Shown one piece after another: positions 10,595-22,737 of a stretch of 64,000 bases of DNA. Below the pieces are notes generated by a model. It made no database searches. It was given only the letters and a program-made list of their open reading frames with translations, and was not told the origin of the DNA. This DNA comes from DATATJ01 sp963789075 (GTDB lineage: Bacteria > Acidobacteriota > Vicinamibacteria > Vicinamibacterales > CAVVIG01). Position 1 is the first letter of the stretch. Every line of letters begins with the position of its first letter. Position numbers and translations under genes: made by a program. The DNA is taken from the NCBI GenBank assembly GCA_963789075.1, contig CAWBJQ010000002.1, forward strand, positions 124,001 through 188,000. Reading direction: 5' to 3'.

Positions 10595-13090
10595 CTACGA
10601 AAGCGCTTGGGGCTGGGGCAGCGGAGCCGGCTCAGCAGCGCGGGGCGCATCGAAGATGTCAGCCGCCAAAAAGGCCGGTCGCCCAGGGTATGTGATGGCC
10701 GTGCGGCCGCGGCGCGCCGTTTTGTCCCGATACATACGGTGATCCGCGTCGGCGAGCAGCGTCTCGGAGGTTGCGCCGTCGACGGGAAACACCGAGGCCC
10801 CGGCGCTCGCGGCGAGCTCGAGCAGCTTGCCGCCGCGGACTTCCAGCCTGATGTCCATCACTCGCTGCTGCAGCTCGCGCCGCTTGGCGTCGGCCGCCTC
10901 GCGCGAGCAATCGGCGAGCACGATGATGAACTCGTCGCCGGCATAACGGACGCACAGATCGTACGGGCGCAGCCCGTGCAGCAGCGCCGCCGCCACTTCG
11001 CGCAGCGCATGGTCGCCGACCGTGTGCCCATAGGTGTCGTTGATCGCCTTGAAGCCGTCGATGTCCATGACGATCAGCGCGAACTCATTCTTGAGGCGCT
11101 CGGCGCGCGCGAGCTCGTGTGACAGATGCACGAACATCGACCGGCGATTCGGCAGGCCGGTGAGCGGATCGGTCAGCGAATCCTCCTGCGTCTGCTCGAA
11201 CACGATCGAGTTGTGCACGACCGGTCCGGCCTGCTCGGCCACGCGCTCGATCAGGCGCCGGTGATCCTCGGTGTAGCGGTTCGCATCGACGTGATACAGC
11301 GCCAGGCAGCCGATGAACGCGTCGTTGAAGAACAGCGGACAGACGATGGCCGACTTGAGCTTCGTGGCGGTGCCAATGTGAGCCGCTTCGAACGTCAGGC
11401 GCGGATCACCATTGATCAGCGTGCGCCGGTTCTGCGACACCCAGCCGGAAAGCCCTTCCCCCGTCTTCAGCACGACGTCGAGCAGCTTTGGCGCGTCCAC
11501 TCCGGCCGCGAAGCGGCACTTGATCGTGTCGCCGTCAGGCTGGTGCAGAAACAGCGAGCAGCCCGACCAGGGGATGATCTTGGTGAGCTTCGCCGAAATG
11601 AGCGCCATCGTGTCGGCGACGCCAAGGCTTGTGCCCATCGATTGCGCGATCTCGTACAACGCGTAGATTTCGCGGTGCGCAAGCGCGATGTTCTCGAACG
11701 CATTGCCGGCACCGCGCGCCTGGCCAGTGGGTGCCGATCCCGCCCGATCCGGAACAAGAAGCCGCGCGGCCGGCAGGGGACGGTCGTCTGTCGTCGCCGC
11801 CTCCGCGATGAGCGCCGGCAGCATCTCGATGAACGTATCGACCAGCGCAGGATCGAGCGCACGCCCGGACTCGTGCTTCAGCAGGCCGATCGCGCTTAGA
11901 TGACTGAGCGCTTTGTGGTACGGCCGCTCGGTCGTCACGGCATCGTAGTAATCGACGATCGTGAGGATGCGCGCGCCCTGGGGAATCTGATCCCCGATGA
12001 GTCCCTGCGGATAGCCCTTGCCGTCCCACCGCTCGTGATGGCTCAGGATCAGCGGCGCGACGGGATAGGGAAACGGCACCGCCGAGATGATTTCAGCGCC
12101 CACCTGCGGGTGAATGCGGATTTTTTGAAACTCCTCCTGCGTCAGCGGGCCGGGCTTCGACAGAATGTGCTCGGGCACCGCCAGCTTCCCGATGTCGTGG
12201 AGGAGCGCAGCCGTTTTCACGCCCTGAATCTCGCTGGCCGACAATCCAACCGCCTTTGCGAGGCCGGCGGCGTACACCTGCACGCGGCGAATGTGCATCT
12301 GCGTCGTCTGATCCTTCGCATCGATGGCGCGAGCGAGCGCTTCGATGGTCGCCAGGTGCAGATCGGACGTCTGCTGGACGTGCCGCTGCTGATCCTCGAT
12401 GCGGCCCATGTACACCTTGTACGTCCGGTAGGTCAGGTACAGCGGCGCGAAGGTCAGCGGCGCAATCCAGTAACCCGCCTGCGTGACGAAGGAGACGGCC
12501 AGCGCCGCAGTGCCGGCTCCGACGAAGTAGCTCGGCGCACTCCACAAAAAATTCTTGTGCCACGTCGTCGCGATGCGCTCGCGCGACGACAACGCAATCG
12601 CGGTGGCGACGAGGCCAGTGTTCAACAGGAAATACACGGTCGCCGCGCCGACGAGCGGCCGCGCCACGTCGGTGAGCGGCGTGCCCGGTCCCGCATAACC
12701 AAGTAGACGGAAGGCCAGGCCGGCGGCCTGCACCGTGATGATCAGCGACGCCATGCTGAACAAGGTGCGGTACGGCGGATTGCGATCCTTGCTGTTCAGA
12801 TTGCACTGGCTGAACGCGCTGCCCGCCGCCACGAGCATCGTTTCGTGCGGACCGAGCAGCAGCAGCGAGGCGAAGTCGATCGCGTACGACACCGACATCG
12901 TCGAGCCGCCGGTCGTCAGCGGCAGCGACACCTTGAGCGCCGCCGACGCCGAGGAGAGGAGGAACAGCGCCGTGAACAGGATCGGTTGCTCGAAATGCGC
13001 TTTCGGCAGACACACCAGCAGCAGCGCGCCTCCTGCGAGAATGACGGCGTTCACATAGCGGCGGCCGGCGACCGAGAGCTGGTTCATCAT
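10595..13090 (-). CDS. membrane HD-GYP / GAF / GGDEF cyclic-di-GMP signalling protein
   Basis: An 831-residue protein. Residues 1 to about 225 hold roughly seven hydrophobic segments, a membrane sensor of MASE type. The HD-GYP domain, residues about 245-420, has HDIGK and HHERWDGKGYP, all key metal and GYP residues of a c-di-GMP phosphodiesterase. A GAF domain follows at about 485-640. The GGDEF domain, about 650-815, has the active-site variant AGDEF (VRYAGDEFIIVL) and an RPYD inhibitory I-site five residues upstream. Synthesis and breakdown domains are therefore both apparently competent in one chain. The 3' end overlaps nothing. The acetyltransferase gene ends 6 bp upstream of this start, so the two are probably co-transcribed. 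Confidence 0.93.
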   Translation of the reverse strand: MMNQLSVAGRRYVNAVILAGGALLLVCLPKAHFEQPILFTALFLLSSASAALKVSLPLTTGGSTMSVSYAIDFASLLLLGPHETMLVAAGSAFSQCNLNSKDRNPPYRTLFSMASLIITVQAAGLAFRLLGYAGPGTPLTDVARPLVGAATVYFLLNTGLVATAIALSSRERIATTWHKNFLWSAPSYFVGAGTAALAVSFVTQAGYWIAPLTFAPLYLTYRTYKVYMGRIEDQQRHVQQTSDLHLATIEALARAIDAKDQTTQMHIRRVQVYAAGLAKAVGLSASEIQGVKTAALLHDIGKLAVPEHILSKPGPLTQEEFQKIRIHPQVGAEIISAVPFPYPVAPLILSHHERWDGKGYPQGLIGDQIPQGARILTIVDYYDAVTTERPYHKALSHLSAIGLLKHESGRALDPALVDTFIEMLPALIAEAATTDDRPLPAARLLVPDRAGSAPTGQARGAGNAFENIALAHREIYALYEIAQSMGTSLGVADTMALISAKLTKIIPWSGCSLFLHQPDGDTIKCRFAAGVDAPKLLDVVLKTGEGLSGWVSQNRRTLINGDPRLTFEAAHIGTATKLKSAIVCPLFFNDAFIGCLALYHVDANRYTEDHRRLIERVAEQAGPVVHNSIVFEQTQEDSLTDPLTGLPNRRSMFVHLSHELARAERLKNEFALIVMDIDGFKAINDTYGHTVGDHALREVAAALLHGLRPYDLCVRYAGDEFIIVLADCSREAADAKRRELQQRVMDIRLEVRGGKLLELAASAGASVFPVDGATSETLLADADHRMYRDKTARRGRTAITYPGRPAFLAADIFDAPRAAEPAPLPQPQALS

Positions 13091-13096
13091 TGAGCG

Positions 13097-13711
13097 TCAG
13101 TGCACGCGCGGAGCGATCGACACCCAGTGATCGCCCCAGTCGTCCTTGAGCACAGACCAGAGCACTTGATCGACGTATTCGCCGCCGCGCCGCACCGAGC
13201 GTCGCAGCACGCCTTCCTGCGCGGCGCCGAGCTTTCGCATCGCGCCGTTGCCGCGGCCGTTCTGCAGCAGCACCCGCGACTCGAGGCGATGGACGCCCAG
13301 GGAGCCGAACGCGAAGGATCCCACCAGCCGCGCCGCTTCGAGAAAGATCCCGGTGCCGCGCGACGACGGCGCAATCGTGCAGTCCCACTCTGCCGCCTCG
13401 AACGCCGGATCCAGCTGACGCACCTGCACGAGGCCGACGAACGCGCGCGTGGACCCGATCGTGATCGCGTAGGTAAACGCAAGACCGTTCGAGCGATCGC
13501 GGAGAGCGCCTTCAATCAACCGCTGCGCGGCCACACTGATGTCGGGCTCGTCCAGCCCGAAGTGCGAGGCGTCGGCTACCGACAGTAGATCCACGAGCGG
13601 ACCGAGATCGGACGCAGCCAGCTCTCGCAGCGTCACGATGCGCGAGCTCAGCGTCGGGAGCTCGTGTCGCCAATCAGGCGCACTCGCCGGTGAATCCATA
13701 GCCGAAACCAT
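13097..13711 (-). CDS. GNAT family N-acetyltransferase (RimJ/RimL-like)
   Basis: A 204-residue protein of the acyl-CoA N-acetyltransferase fold. SRIVTLRELAASDLGPL is the usual N-terminal strand-helix. FVGLVQVRQLDPAFEAAEWDCTI, GTGIFLEAARLVGSFAF and LGVHRLESRVLLQNGRGNGAMRKLG match the RimJ/RimL pattern, the last corresponding to the xNxxSxxxxxKxG region. VLRRSVRRGGEYVDQVLWSVLKDDW forms the C-terminal strands. It probably acetylates a small amine or a protein N-terminus; the substrate is unknown. It lies six bases upstream of the HD-GYP/GGDEF gene in the same direction. Confidence 0.88.
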   Translation of the reverse strand: MVSAMDSPASAPDWRHELPTLSSRIVTLRELAASDLGPLVDLLSVADASHFGLDEPDISVAAQRLIEGALRDRSNGLAFTYAITIGSTRAFVGLVQVRQLDPAFEAAEWDCTIAPSSRGTGIFLEAARLVGSFAFGSLGVHRLESRVLLQNGRGNGAMRKLGAAQEGVLRRSVRRGGEYVDQVLWSVLKDDWGDHWVSIAPRVH

Positions 13712-14045
13712 TGGTCCAGCGAAAGCAACTCGACGGCCAAGCTGTGCTTTTAAGATAAGTGCCTGCGCAACAAAGGCTTATGGGAAAGCCCTGTCGAACG
13801 CGCTCAATGCAGCAATGTTCGTTTATATGACAATGGGGTACGATTACGTCGCTTCGATGATGAAGTGACTTCTTACGAGACAGTCACTTACGGGATCCTT
13901 GCTCCGGGAATGAACAGATGTAGCGTTTCAGAACAATCGGCGAATGTCGCGCAGGTAGCGCAAAGGCTCTGACCATCGAGGTCGCGCGAAGGCTTTTAGC
14001 CGACCGACGTGGCGCTAAAGCCTTTCGCGGACATCGACAGATTCG
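13712..14045. other. intergenic region with one inverted repeat
   Basis: No convincing gene. The region is slightly AT-richer. It carries GTGACTTCTTACGAGACAGTCAC near 13867, a weak dyad, and the larger inverted repeat at 13985-14029. It probably holds the promoter of the acetyltransferase operon, but no clear -35/-10 pair was found. Confidence 0.5.
13985..14029. repeat. REP-like inverted repeat
   Basis: CGCGAAGGCTTTTAGCC at 13985-14001 faces GCGCTAAAGCCTTTCGCG at 14012-14029, complementary with small bulges and a 10-base loop. This resembles extragenic palindromes. It lies just after the stop codon of the 70-residue membrane protein gene on the minus strand and could act as its terminator. 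Confidence 0.55.
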
Positions 14046-14258
14046 TCAGCGCCGCGCTTCGTCATCGTATGGATCGGCTTGGGCGTCGGGCTGTCCAGGC
14101 GCCGGATTACCGCGGCGACCGGGATGTGTGTCGCCAGCGCCAGTCGGAACGCGCGGGCCCAGCTCAACTTTCCCGCGGCGGATTTCCTTCATCAAATATG
14201 GCACCAGCAGGGCCGCTGCCAGCGCCAGCGCGATCAGGATGCCCAGAGCCAACTGCAT
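14046..14258 (-). CDS. small single-pass membrane protein, unknown
   Basis: A 70-residue protein with one N-terminal hydrophobic helix (MQLALGILIALALAAALLVP), then a basic stretch (KEIRRGK) and a Pro/Gly-rich polar tail. The topology is probably N-out/C-in by the positive-inside rule. The ATG at 14258 has GGAGGTGC directly before it. A longer form from 14285 lacks such a site. No family is recognised. Confidence 0.55.
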   Translation of the reverse strand: MQLALGILIALALAAALLVPYLMKEIRRGKVELGPRVPTGAGDTHPGRRGNPAPGQPDAQADPYDDEARR

Positions 14259-14285
14259 GCGCACCTCCGCCTCAGGTCGACGCAA

Positions 14286-14337
14286 CGCCTGTGCCGCAGC
14301 GCTGCGCCTGAGCTGAGGCCAGCGAACGGCACAGGCG
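14286..14337. repeat. inverted repeat between two small membrane-protein genes
   Basis: CGCCTGTGCCG (14286-14296) and CGGCACAGGCG (14327-14337) are perfect 11-bp arms with a 30-base loop. It lies between the stop of the 34-residue gene and the start of the 70-residue gene on the minus strand. It has no T-run, so a simple rho-independent terminator is unlikely. Confidence 0.5.
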
Positions 14338-14345
14338 CCGATCCA

Positions 14346-14450
14346 TCACTCCGCCGGATCGATCTTGCGCCGGGATCTCACAGACATGATCCCGACGACG
14401 ATCACACACACGACTACCAGCACCAGGACGAAGATTTCATCTGCAGCCAT
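14346..14450 (-). CDS. 34-residue membrane microprotein, unknown
   Basis: MAADEIF followed by a helix of about 17 Val/Ile/Leu/Cys residues, then SVRSRRKIDPAE, a strongly basic end that fits an N-out/C-in single-span protein. GGAGG stands seven to eight bases before the ATG at 14450. The hydrophobic-then-basic pattern and good ribosome site support expression, but no homologous family is recognised. Confidence 0.45.
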   Translation of the reverse strand: MAADEIFVLVLVVVCVIVVGIMSVRSRRKIDPAE

Positions 14451-14953
14451 GTTCGCCTCCGTTCGCGCACACAAGGACAGCCGGTTTCGCGCGCGAACAC
14501 ACGGGTGCCGCGACGCAAGAAGATCGGCTGCGATCAGTGACGGAACGGGGTGGGCGGAGCGCGGGCAGGAGAGGGTGAAAATCGGCAGGACGACGTGTGG
14601 ACCGCGTCGGCTGTGTGCACCGCGCGGGCTGACGCCGGTAAAGAAAAGCCGATGCCACCGGACTGCGGCAACCCGAGGGCGAGACGCGACAGGCGGCCCG
14701 CGTCGTGACCCTGTACGCGGCGCCGTGATCGCCAGCGGTGCTCTCCCGGGCTGAGACCCGTGCCACTGGTCTCTCGCGCCAGCGGCAAAAGGCACGCGGG
14801 CGAATCCGAGAGACCACGGACCCGGAAGCCCGGCGATGACGCCGGCTACCAACAGGACGACGGCGAACTGTCTGCGGAACATCAGGTGCTAAGCGTTCCG
14901 ATATGACTTGGCCGGCAAACAGGAGGCGAGAGGCGATGAGATCTGAGGAAGAT
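14451..14953. other. 500-bp region without a confident gene
   Basis: Open frames here are short or Arg/Pro-rich and look like antisense artefacts. One minus-strand frame opening at 14882 starts with a signal-like helix (MFRRQFAVVLLVAGVIAG) but then becomes low-complexity, so a frame-broken small exported protein is possible. Nothing else was recognised. Confidence 0.4.
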
Positions 14954-15029
14954 TGGGGTGGGCGACGGGTATCGAACCCGCGACCTCCTGAGCCACAGTC
15001 AGGCGTTCTGCCACTGAACTACGCCCACC
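14954..15029 (-). tRNA. tRNA-His (anticodon GTG)
   Basis: The minus strand reads GGTGGGCGTAGTTCAGTGG at the 5' end. The anticodon stem CCTGA/TCAGG surrounds the loop CTGTGGC, anticodon GTG. A GGTTCGATACC T-arm follows. The extra 5' G at -1 opposite C73, diagnostic of tRNA-His, and an encoded CCA (14954-14956) are present. Confidence 0.96.
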
Positions 15030-15106
15030 ACACAGAATCGGGTCACGAACCATTGAGTGTAGCATTGCCGGATCGAGCGGGGCAACGCGCGGCGGACGCA
15101 CGCACT

Positions 15107-16069
15107 CTAGGGGGCGGGCTCGTTCGATGGAATCACCTCGTGAACATCGTCCTGGTCGCCGGTGACGTCGACCAGCTGACCGTTCTCGACCTTCGCACGG
15201 AGCAGGTAGATGTGGTTCGCGCGCTCGCCCTTGGCTTCGTACATCAGCTTATCGGCGCGCTGAATCAAGTCGGCCGCCAGGCGACGCGCAATGAAGCGGC
15301 GGTCCGCGACGCGTCCGAGCGACAGGCACACGACGCCGACATCGACGCGTACGGGCTGCACGGAGAGCCGGCGATCCTCTGTCGACCAGTCGAACCGTTC
15401 AACGGCCTCACGGAAGCGTTCACCGACGGCGTACGCGAGGTGATACTCGGAGAGATCGGGAATGAGAAAACAGAATTCATCGCCGCCAAAGCGCGCATGT
15501 AATTCCTGCGACGGCGGGCCGCCGAAACGTTCCTGGGCGATGAGATCGTCTGAGCGCACCTGCTCGCGCAGAATGTGCGCGACGCGCTCGATGATCCGAT
15601 CGCCCACCGCGTGGCCCAAGGCGTCGTTGAACCATTTGAAGCCGGTGATGTCCACGAGCCCGACCGCACACCAGCGTCCGCGCTGCTCGAGCGCGAGAAA
15701 CGACTCGAGCTGCTCGGTGAAGCGCCCGAAGTTCATCAACTTGGTCTTCGGATCGCGCTGCGCCCGATCGGTGAGGTCGGCGACCAGCGCCTCGAAGTAG
15801 CGCGAGATACTGCTCACGGTGGCGTCGCGGGCGGACAATTCCGTCTTGACGCGCGCCATTTTGTCGGCGAAACCGGCCGACAACGCCTGAACGGCTTCGT
15901 GTTTGGATTCCTGCCAGAGCCGCTCGTGCCGCGTGAAGACGGCGTCGATTGCCAGGAACAGCCTCTGCTCGACGGAATCGGGCAGCCTGAGCTGCTCGCG
16001 GATCCACGTCTGCAGCTCACCCCGGGTTTGCGGCTGAGGTTTCTCGGTCAGGGCCTTTTCTGGTCGCAT
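15107..16069 (-). CDS. GGDEF diguanylate cyclase
   Basis: A 320-residue soluble protein. The first 110 residues are helical with no recognised sensor domain. The GGDEF domain occupies about 115-300. RDPKTKLMNFGRF is the usual N-terminal wide-turn motif, GLVDITGFKWFNDALGHAVGD holds the metal and substrate residues, and HARFGGDEFCFLIPD is the active site. Between the RSDD inhibitory-site motif and RFGGDEF there are about 14 extra residues (QERFGGPPSQELHA) containing a second FGG, an unusual insertion. The ATG at 16069 is chosen; a GTG two codons upstream is possible. It lies downstream of tRNA-His and is apparently monocistronic. Confidence 0.9.
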   Translation of the reverse strand: MRPEKALTEKPQPQTRGELQTWIREQLRLPDSVEQRLFLAIDAVFTRHERLWQESKHEAVQALSAGFADKMARVKTELSARDATVSSISRYFEALVADLTDRAQRDPKTKLMNFGRFTEQLESFLALEQRGRWCAVGLVDITGFKWFNDALGHAVGDRIIERVAHILREQVRSDDLIAQERFGGPPSQELHARFGGDEFCFLIPDLSEYHLAYAVGERFREAVERFDWSTEDRRLSVQPVRVDVGVVCLSLGRVADRRFIARRLAADLIQRADKLMYEAKGERANHIYLLRAKVENGQLVDVTGDQDDVHEVIPSNEPAP

Positions 16070-16267
16070 CGTCACCGCAACGCGGCCTGGGCCGTATCGC
16101 GCCGTCGATTAGCTCTACAAAGCTCGTACCGAGACCAACCTGCGCTTTCGCTGAGCTTTTCGACCAATTCCGGCAGCCGACCGCGGCGCCGGTGTACTAC
16201 TTCCACATTTTGTGGTGCGAACGCTGCACGGGCGGAAGTTGCCGCCCGTGCAGGCAAGAGGTGCCGT

Positions 16268-16858
16268 TTACGAACAGCTCGAACCGATCATCTTCACCGA
16301 CCGCACATCCAGCTTCTGGCCCGCTGCGGCCTCGCTGCGGTGGCTGCTCATCTCGCTGCCGCTGGTGCCGGTCGTCCCCGTCGTGGCGGTCGACCCGGTC
16401 GCTGTCGTTCCGGACGTCGTCGAGGCCGTGGACGTGTCGTCCTTCTTCGAGGATTCGAGCTGGCGGCCGGTCACCTGAATCTTGTGACCGACGTGCTTGT
16501 CGAGATCGGTTCCACCCTCGAGGATCCAGCTGCTTGCCGCCGTCGAGCTCGCACTGCTGCCCATCGCCGACCCGCCGGCGGCTGTGCTGCCGGCCGTGGT
16601 CGTGCCGGCGGTGCTACCCGTCGTGCCGGTCGTCGACGTGTCGGTCGTCGAGGTGCCGCTCCGTGCGGCTGTGTCCAACATGGCGTTGGTGAGCATGTAG
16701 TTGCCGTCCGCACCACGCTGCAGGCAGCCGGTGACCGTCACTTCCTTGTCGCGGCTCATGGTCGAGCCTGTCGCACTACTGGTGGAGGATTGCGCCCCAA
16801 GGGATGCCGCGAAGCTGAACGCCGCCGCGACGCAAAGTCCTGATGCGATTCGATTCAT
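16268..16858 (-). CDS. exported Ser/Thr/Gly-rich low-complexity protein
   Basis: A 196-residue protein with a Sec signal (MNRIASGLCVAAAFSFAASLGAQ). A short conserved core follows (KEVTVTGCLQRGADGNYMLTNA). Two Thr/Ser/Gly/Ala-rich stretches (about 67-110 and 140-175) flank WILEGGTDLDKHVGHKIQVTG, and the end is GQKLDVRSVKMI. The VTGCLQ...W.LEG...H.GH.I.VTG arrangement resembles small periplasmic OB-like proteins common in acidobacteria, here stretched by low-complexity linkers. AAGGAGG precedes the ATG. Function unknown. A related core occurs in the protein at 23420-23863. Confidence 0.75.
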   Translation of the reverse strand: MNRIASGLCVAAAFSFAASLGAQSSTSSATGSTMSRDKEVTVTGCLQRGADGNYMLTNAMLDTAARSGTSTTDTSTTGTTGSTAGTTTAGSTAAGGSAMGSSASSTAASSWILEGGTDLDKHVGHKIQVTGRQLESSKKDDTSTASTTSGTTATGSTATTGTTGTSGSEMSSHRSEAAAGQKLDVRSVKMIGSSCS

Positions 16859-16880
16859 GTGCGTCCTCCTTGTGAAGTGA

Positions 16881-17087
16881 TTACTTTTTCATCTTGTCGC
16901 CGAGATCCTTGATGGCGTCGCCGACTTTGCGCCGGGCGGTGCCGACGCCCTCTTCGATGTTGCCGGCAATCTCCTCAGCTTCGCCTTCGTTCCGCAGCCG
17001 TTCGTCGTCGGTCAGGTCGCCGACGGCCTGTTTCGCGCGGCCCTTCACTTGATCGGCTTTGCCCTGCACTTCATCTTTGTTCCACAT
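16881..17087 (-). CDS. CsbD family stress protein
   Basis: A 68-residue hydrophilic protein. The N-terminus MWNKDEVQGKADQVKGRAKQ followed by AVGDLTDDERLRNEGEAEE is the CsbD signature of general-stress proteins. The rest is a Lys-rich amphipathic helix (VGDAIKDLGDKMKK). AAGGAG stands a few bases before the ATG. It lies in the same orientation as the exported low-complexity protein, 22 bp upstream of it, so the two may be co-transcribed. The biochemical role of CsbD proteins is not known. Confidence 0.92.
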   Translation of the reverse strand: MWNKDEVQGKADQVKGRAKQAVGDLTDDERLRNEGEAEEIAGNIEEGVGTARRKVGDAIKDLGDKMKK

Positions 17088-17222
17088 CGATGCCTCTCCT
17101 TGGGCTCAGCGGTTTATGCCGGCCGTCGATTCAAGTGCAGGAGTCGTGCCCCGAGGGCACAGAACGGCTGTGTGTAGTGGGAATCGGACAGGTGAGCGAG
17201 AGGGCGGTGGCGCGACGCGCGC

Positions 17223-18038
17223 TTAACGAACGAGCGTCACGGTCCAGAAATCATCGGCGAGATTTCCGTCGATGAGGTAATCGAACGGGATCGTGAAGTA
17301 GCCTTGTCGACCCCACGCAACGCCCCAAGAGTTGCGGGCGATGAACGATCGCGCCGCGTTGTCGTATCCGACCGCGACCACCGCGTGGCCGCCGATGAGC
17401 TGTTCTCTGGGCTTCGGCATCGGCACGCGGCCCGTTTTGGCGACCGCGGCGCTTTCGAAGCTCTCGTAGACCGAGAAGCCGAACACGAACGGAAATCCTC
17501 CCGCGAGGCAGCTTCGCATCTGATCGAGATCCTGCATGACGCGCTGATAGAGCACAGCCGGGTGCTTGGCGGCATCGCCGTAGGCCGCGGGACTCGGCTT
17601 CGTGCGGAACCGCGCGATCGCGTACGGCCACAGCGATTCGTGCGGCGCGCCCTGCTTCGCCACGCTCTTGATGCCGTCGCGAATCATCGCCCCCGCGTCG
17701 TCGTCGACGGTGCCTTCGATCACGCGTTCGTTGTAATAGATGAAGAGCCGCGACGCGGGAAAGACGTCGGCGACCTGCTGCTTGATTTGATCGAACTCGA
17801 GCACGCCGGCGATGGCGTTCGCCGTGCAGCTGCCAAGCTGCCCCTGATCGTAGACGGGCGGGCACATGCTGCGCAGATCCACGAGCGACGGCAGTGCGCG
17901 CAAGGCCGCGGGGGGCGCGGCCAGCACGAAATCCCGATGGTCGGGCAGATCGGGGATCCAGCCGTAGCGTCTTGCATCACGGCGAACCGCACGAGGGCGG
18001 ACACGTGAAGGCCGGTGGGATTTGCGCGCGCGGGCCAT
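17223..18038 (-). CDS. papain-like (C1 family) cysteine protease
   Basis: A 271-residue protein with the full C1 catalytic layout. VYDQGQLGSCTANA carries the oxyanion Gln and nucleophile Cys (about residue 71), GGHAVVAVGYDN the His, and FIARNSWGVAWGRQGYFTIP the Asn. The mature-enzyme start LPSLVDLRSMCPP precedes it directly, so there is no long inhibitory propeptide, only about 45 Arg-rich N-terminal residues (MARARKSHRPSRVRPRAVRR) without a signal peptide. A cytosolic or non-classically exported enzyme is therefore likely. AGGAGG precedes the ATG. Bacterial C1 proteases of this soluble type are of unknown substrate. Confidence 0.92.
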   Translation of the reverse strand: MARARKSHRPSRVRPRAVRRDARRYGWIPDLPDHRDFVLAAPPAALRALPSLVDLRSMCPPVYDQGQLGSCTANAIAGVLEFDQIKQQVADVFPASRLFIYYNERVIEGTVDDDAGAMIRDGIKSVAKQGAPHESLWPYAIARFRTKPSPAAYGDAAKHPAVLYQRVMQDLDQMRSCLAGGFPFVFGFSVYESFESAAVAKTGRVPMPKPREQLIGGHAVVAVGYDNAARSFIARNSWGVAWGRQGYFTIPFDYLIDGNLADDFWTVTLVR

Positions 18039-18139
18039 GGCGATCCTCCTGACTGACGATCGCGCGTATGGTGGGGGTGCACGCGGGGCAAGTCAAGCGA
18101 TCGCGACCACTTTCCGTGCAACGCTTCGCCGCGATGGCG

Positions 18140-21743
<3,604 letters not shown>

Positions 21744-21945
21744 AAGCGGTTGTGCAGTCCTGTGCAGGGAGGCCGGAAGTCCTGTCGGCCGCGGTGTGCA
21801 CCTTCCATTCCATCGTCATATCGGCGCGGCGCCTTCTTTTCTGCGGTGTGCCCGCAGCTCCTCGCCCGATATTGTGCGGCGGCAAACCGTTTCCGCACAC
21901 TCCGGCTGTGCGCTCGCGCACTGCGACGCGTTTTTGAGCGAAGAT

Positions 21946-22644
21946 ATGGGCGCAGATCCCCGACTCTTGAGGAGAGACACCCTGGCAGCCGCTTTGCTGA
22001 ATCGCCCCGACGTGCGCGTCGTGATTGCTGATGATGATCGGGTGGCCGCGGAGATTCTGGCGCGCACGCTGCGCCGCTGGGAGTTCGCGCCGATCGTCAC
22101 CGCCAACGGCGCCGAAGCCTGGGAGCAGCTCCGGTCGAACCCGGGGCCGACTCTCGCGATTCTCGATTGGATGATGCCGGCGCTCGATGGGCCCGAGGTC
22201 TGTCGGCTGGTCCGCCGCGAGCTGCCGTTCGCCAACATGTATTTGATTCTCGTCACCGCGCGCGAGACCCGCGGCGATATCGTGGCCGGCCTCGATGCCG
22301 GCGCCGACGACTACGTGATCAAGCCGTTCGATGGGGAGGAGCTGCGCGCGCGCGTCGCGGTCGGCCTGCGCGTGCTGGCGCTCCAGGAGCGCCTCGCTGA
22401 ACGCGTCGAGGAGCTGCAGGCCGCGCTGTCGAACGTGAAGCGGCTGCACGGACTGCTGCCGATCTGCAGCTACTGCAAGCGGATCCGCGGCGACGATCAG
22501 TACTGGCAGCAGGTCGAGGGGTACATCGCCGAGCATTCCGAGGCGCAGTTCAGCCACGGCATCTGCCCGGCGTGCTACGTCGCCGTCAGCGCCGAGCTCG
22601 ACGAAGCGGCGGCCAAACGGGCGCGGGACGGCGGTTCTCGGTAG
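21946..22644 (+). CDS. response regulator with C-terminal Cys-rich module
   Basis: A 232-residue protein. The receiver domain (about 20-145) contains VVIADDD, AILDWMMPALDG (phosphoacceptor Asp), LILVTA and DYVIKPFDGEELRARV, so all switch residues are present. After a coiled-coil helix (about 150-175) comes the module LLPICSYCKRIRGDDQYWQQ...SHGICPAC, two CxxC pairs that may bind metal. This tail is known at the end of many PAS kinases and response regulators but has no DNA-binding domain. Start choice: ATG 21946; a CTG or TTG close to GGAGAG near 21970 is possible. It is transcribed divergently from the hybrid kinase, its probable partner. Confidence 0.88.
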   Translation: MGADPRLLRRDTLAAALLNRPDVRVVIADDDRVAAEILARTLRRWEFAPIVTANGAEAWEQLRSNPGPTLAILDWMMPALDGPEVCRLVRRELPFANMYLILVTARETRGDIVAGLDAGADDYVIKPFDGEELRARVAVGLRVLALQERLAERVEELQAALSNVKRLHGLLPICSYCKRIRGDDQYWQQVEGYIAEHSEAQFSHGICPACYVAVSAELDEAAAKRARDGGSR

Positions 22645-22666
22645 AGGCCCGTATCCCCACCACAGG

Positions 22667-22703
22667 GGACACAGAGGTTTATTCGTCCGTAGCCTCCGTG
22701 TCC
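22667..22703. terminator. hairpin between convergent genes
   Basis: GGACACAGAGG (22667-22677) faces CCTCCGTGTCC (22693-22703), 11-bp arms with one mismatch and a T-rich loop. It lies between the stop of the response regulator and the stop of the convergent VOC gene, so it may serve as a bidirectional terminator or be an extragenic repeat. Confidence 0.5.
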
Positions 22704-22737
22704 TCGGTGATGGCGAGCGTGATTGTGCGACGCGGTC

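Noticed and set aside
14451..14882. Exported protein starting MFRRQFAVVLLVAG
   Set aside because: The signal-like start is followed by low-complexity residues and no conserved segment, and there is no clear ribosome site. It was kept only as a possibility in the region note.
16268..16858. Repetitive DNA or CRISPR-like array in the Thr/Gly-rich gene
   Set aside because: The repetition is low-complexity coding sequence (Ser/Thr/Gly/Ala codons) without constant repeat length or spacers.
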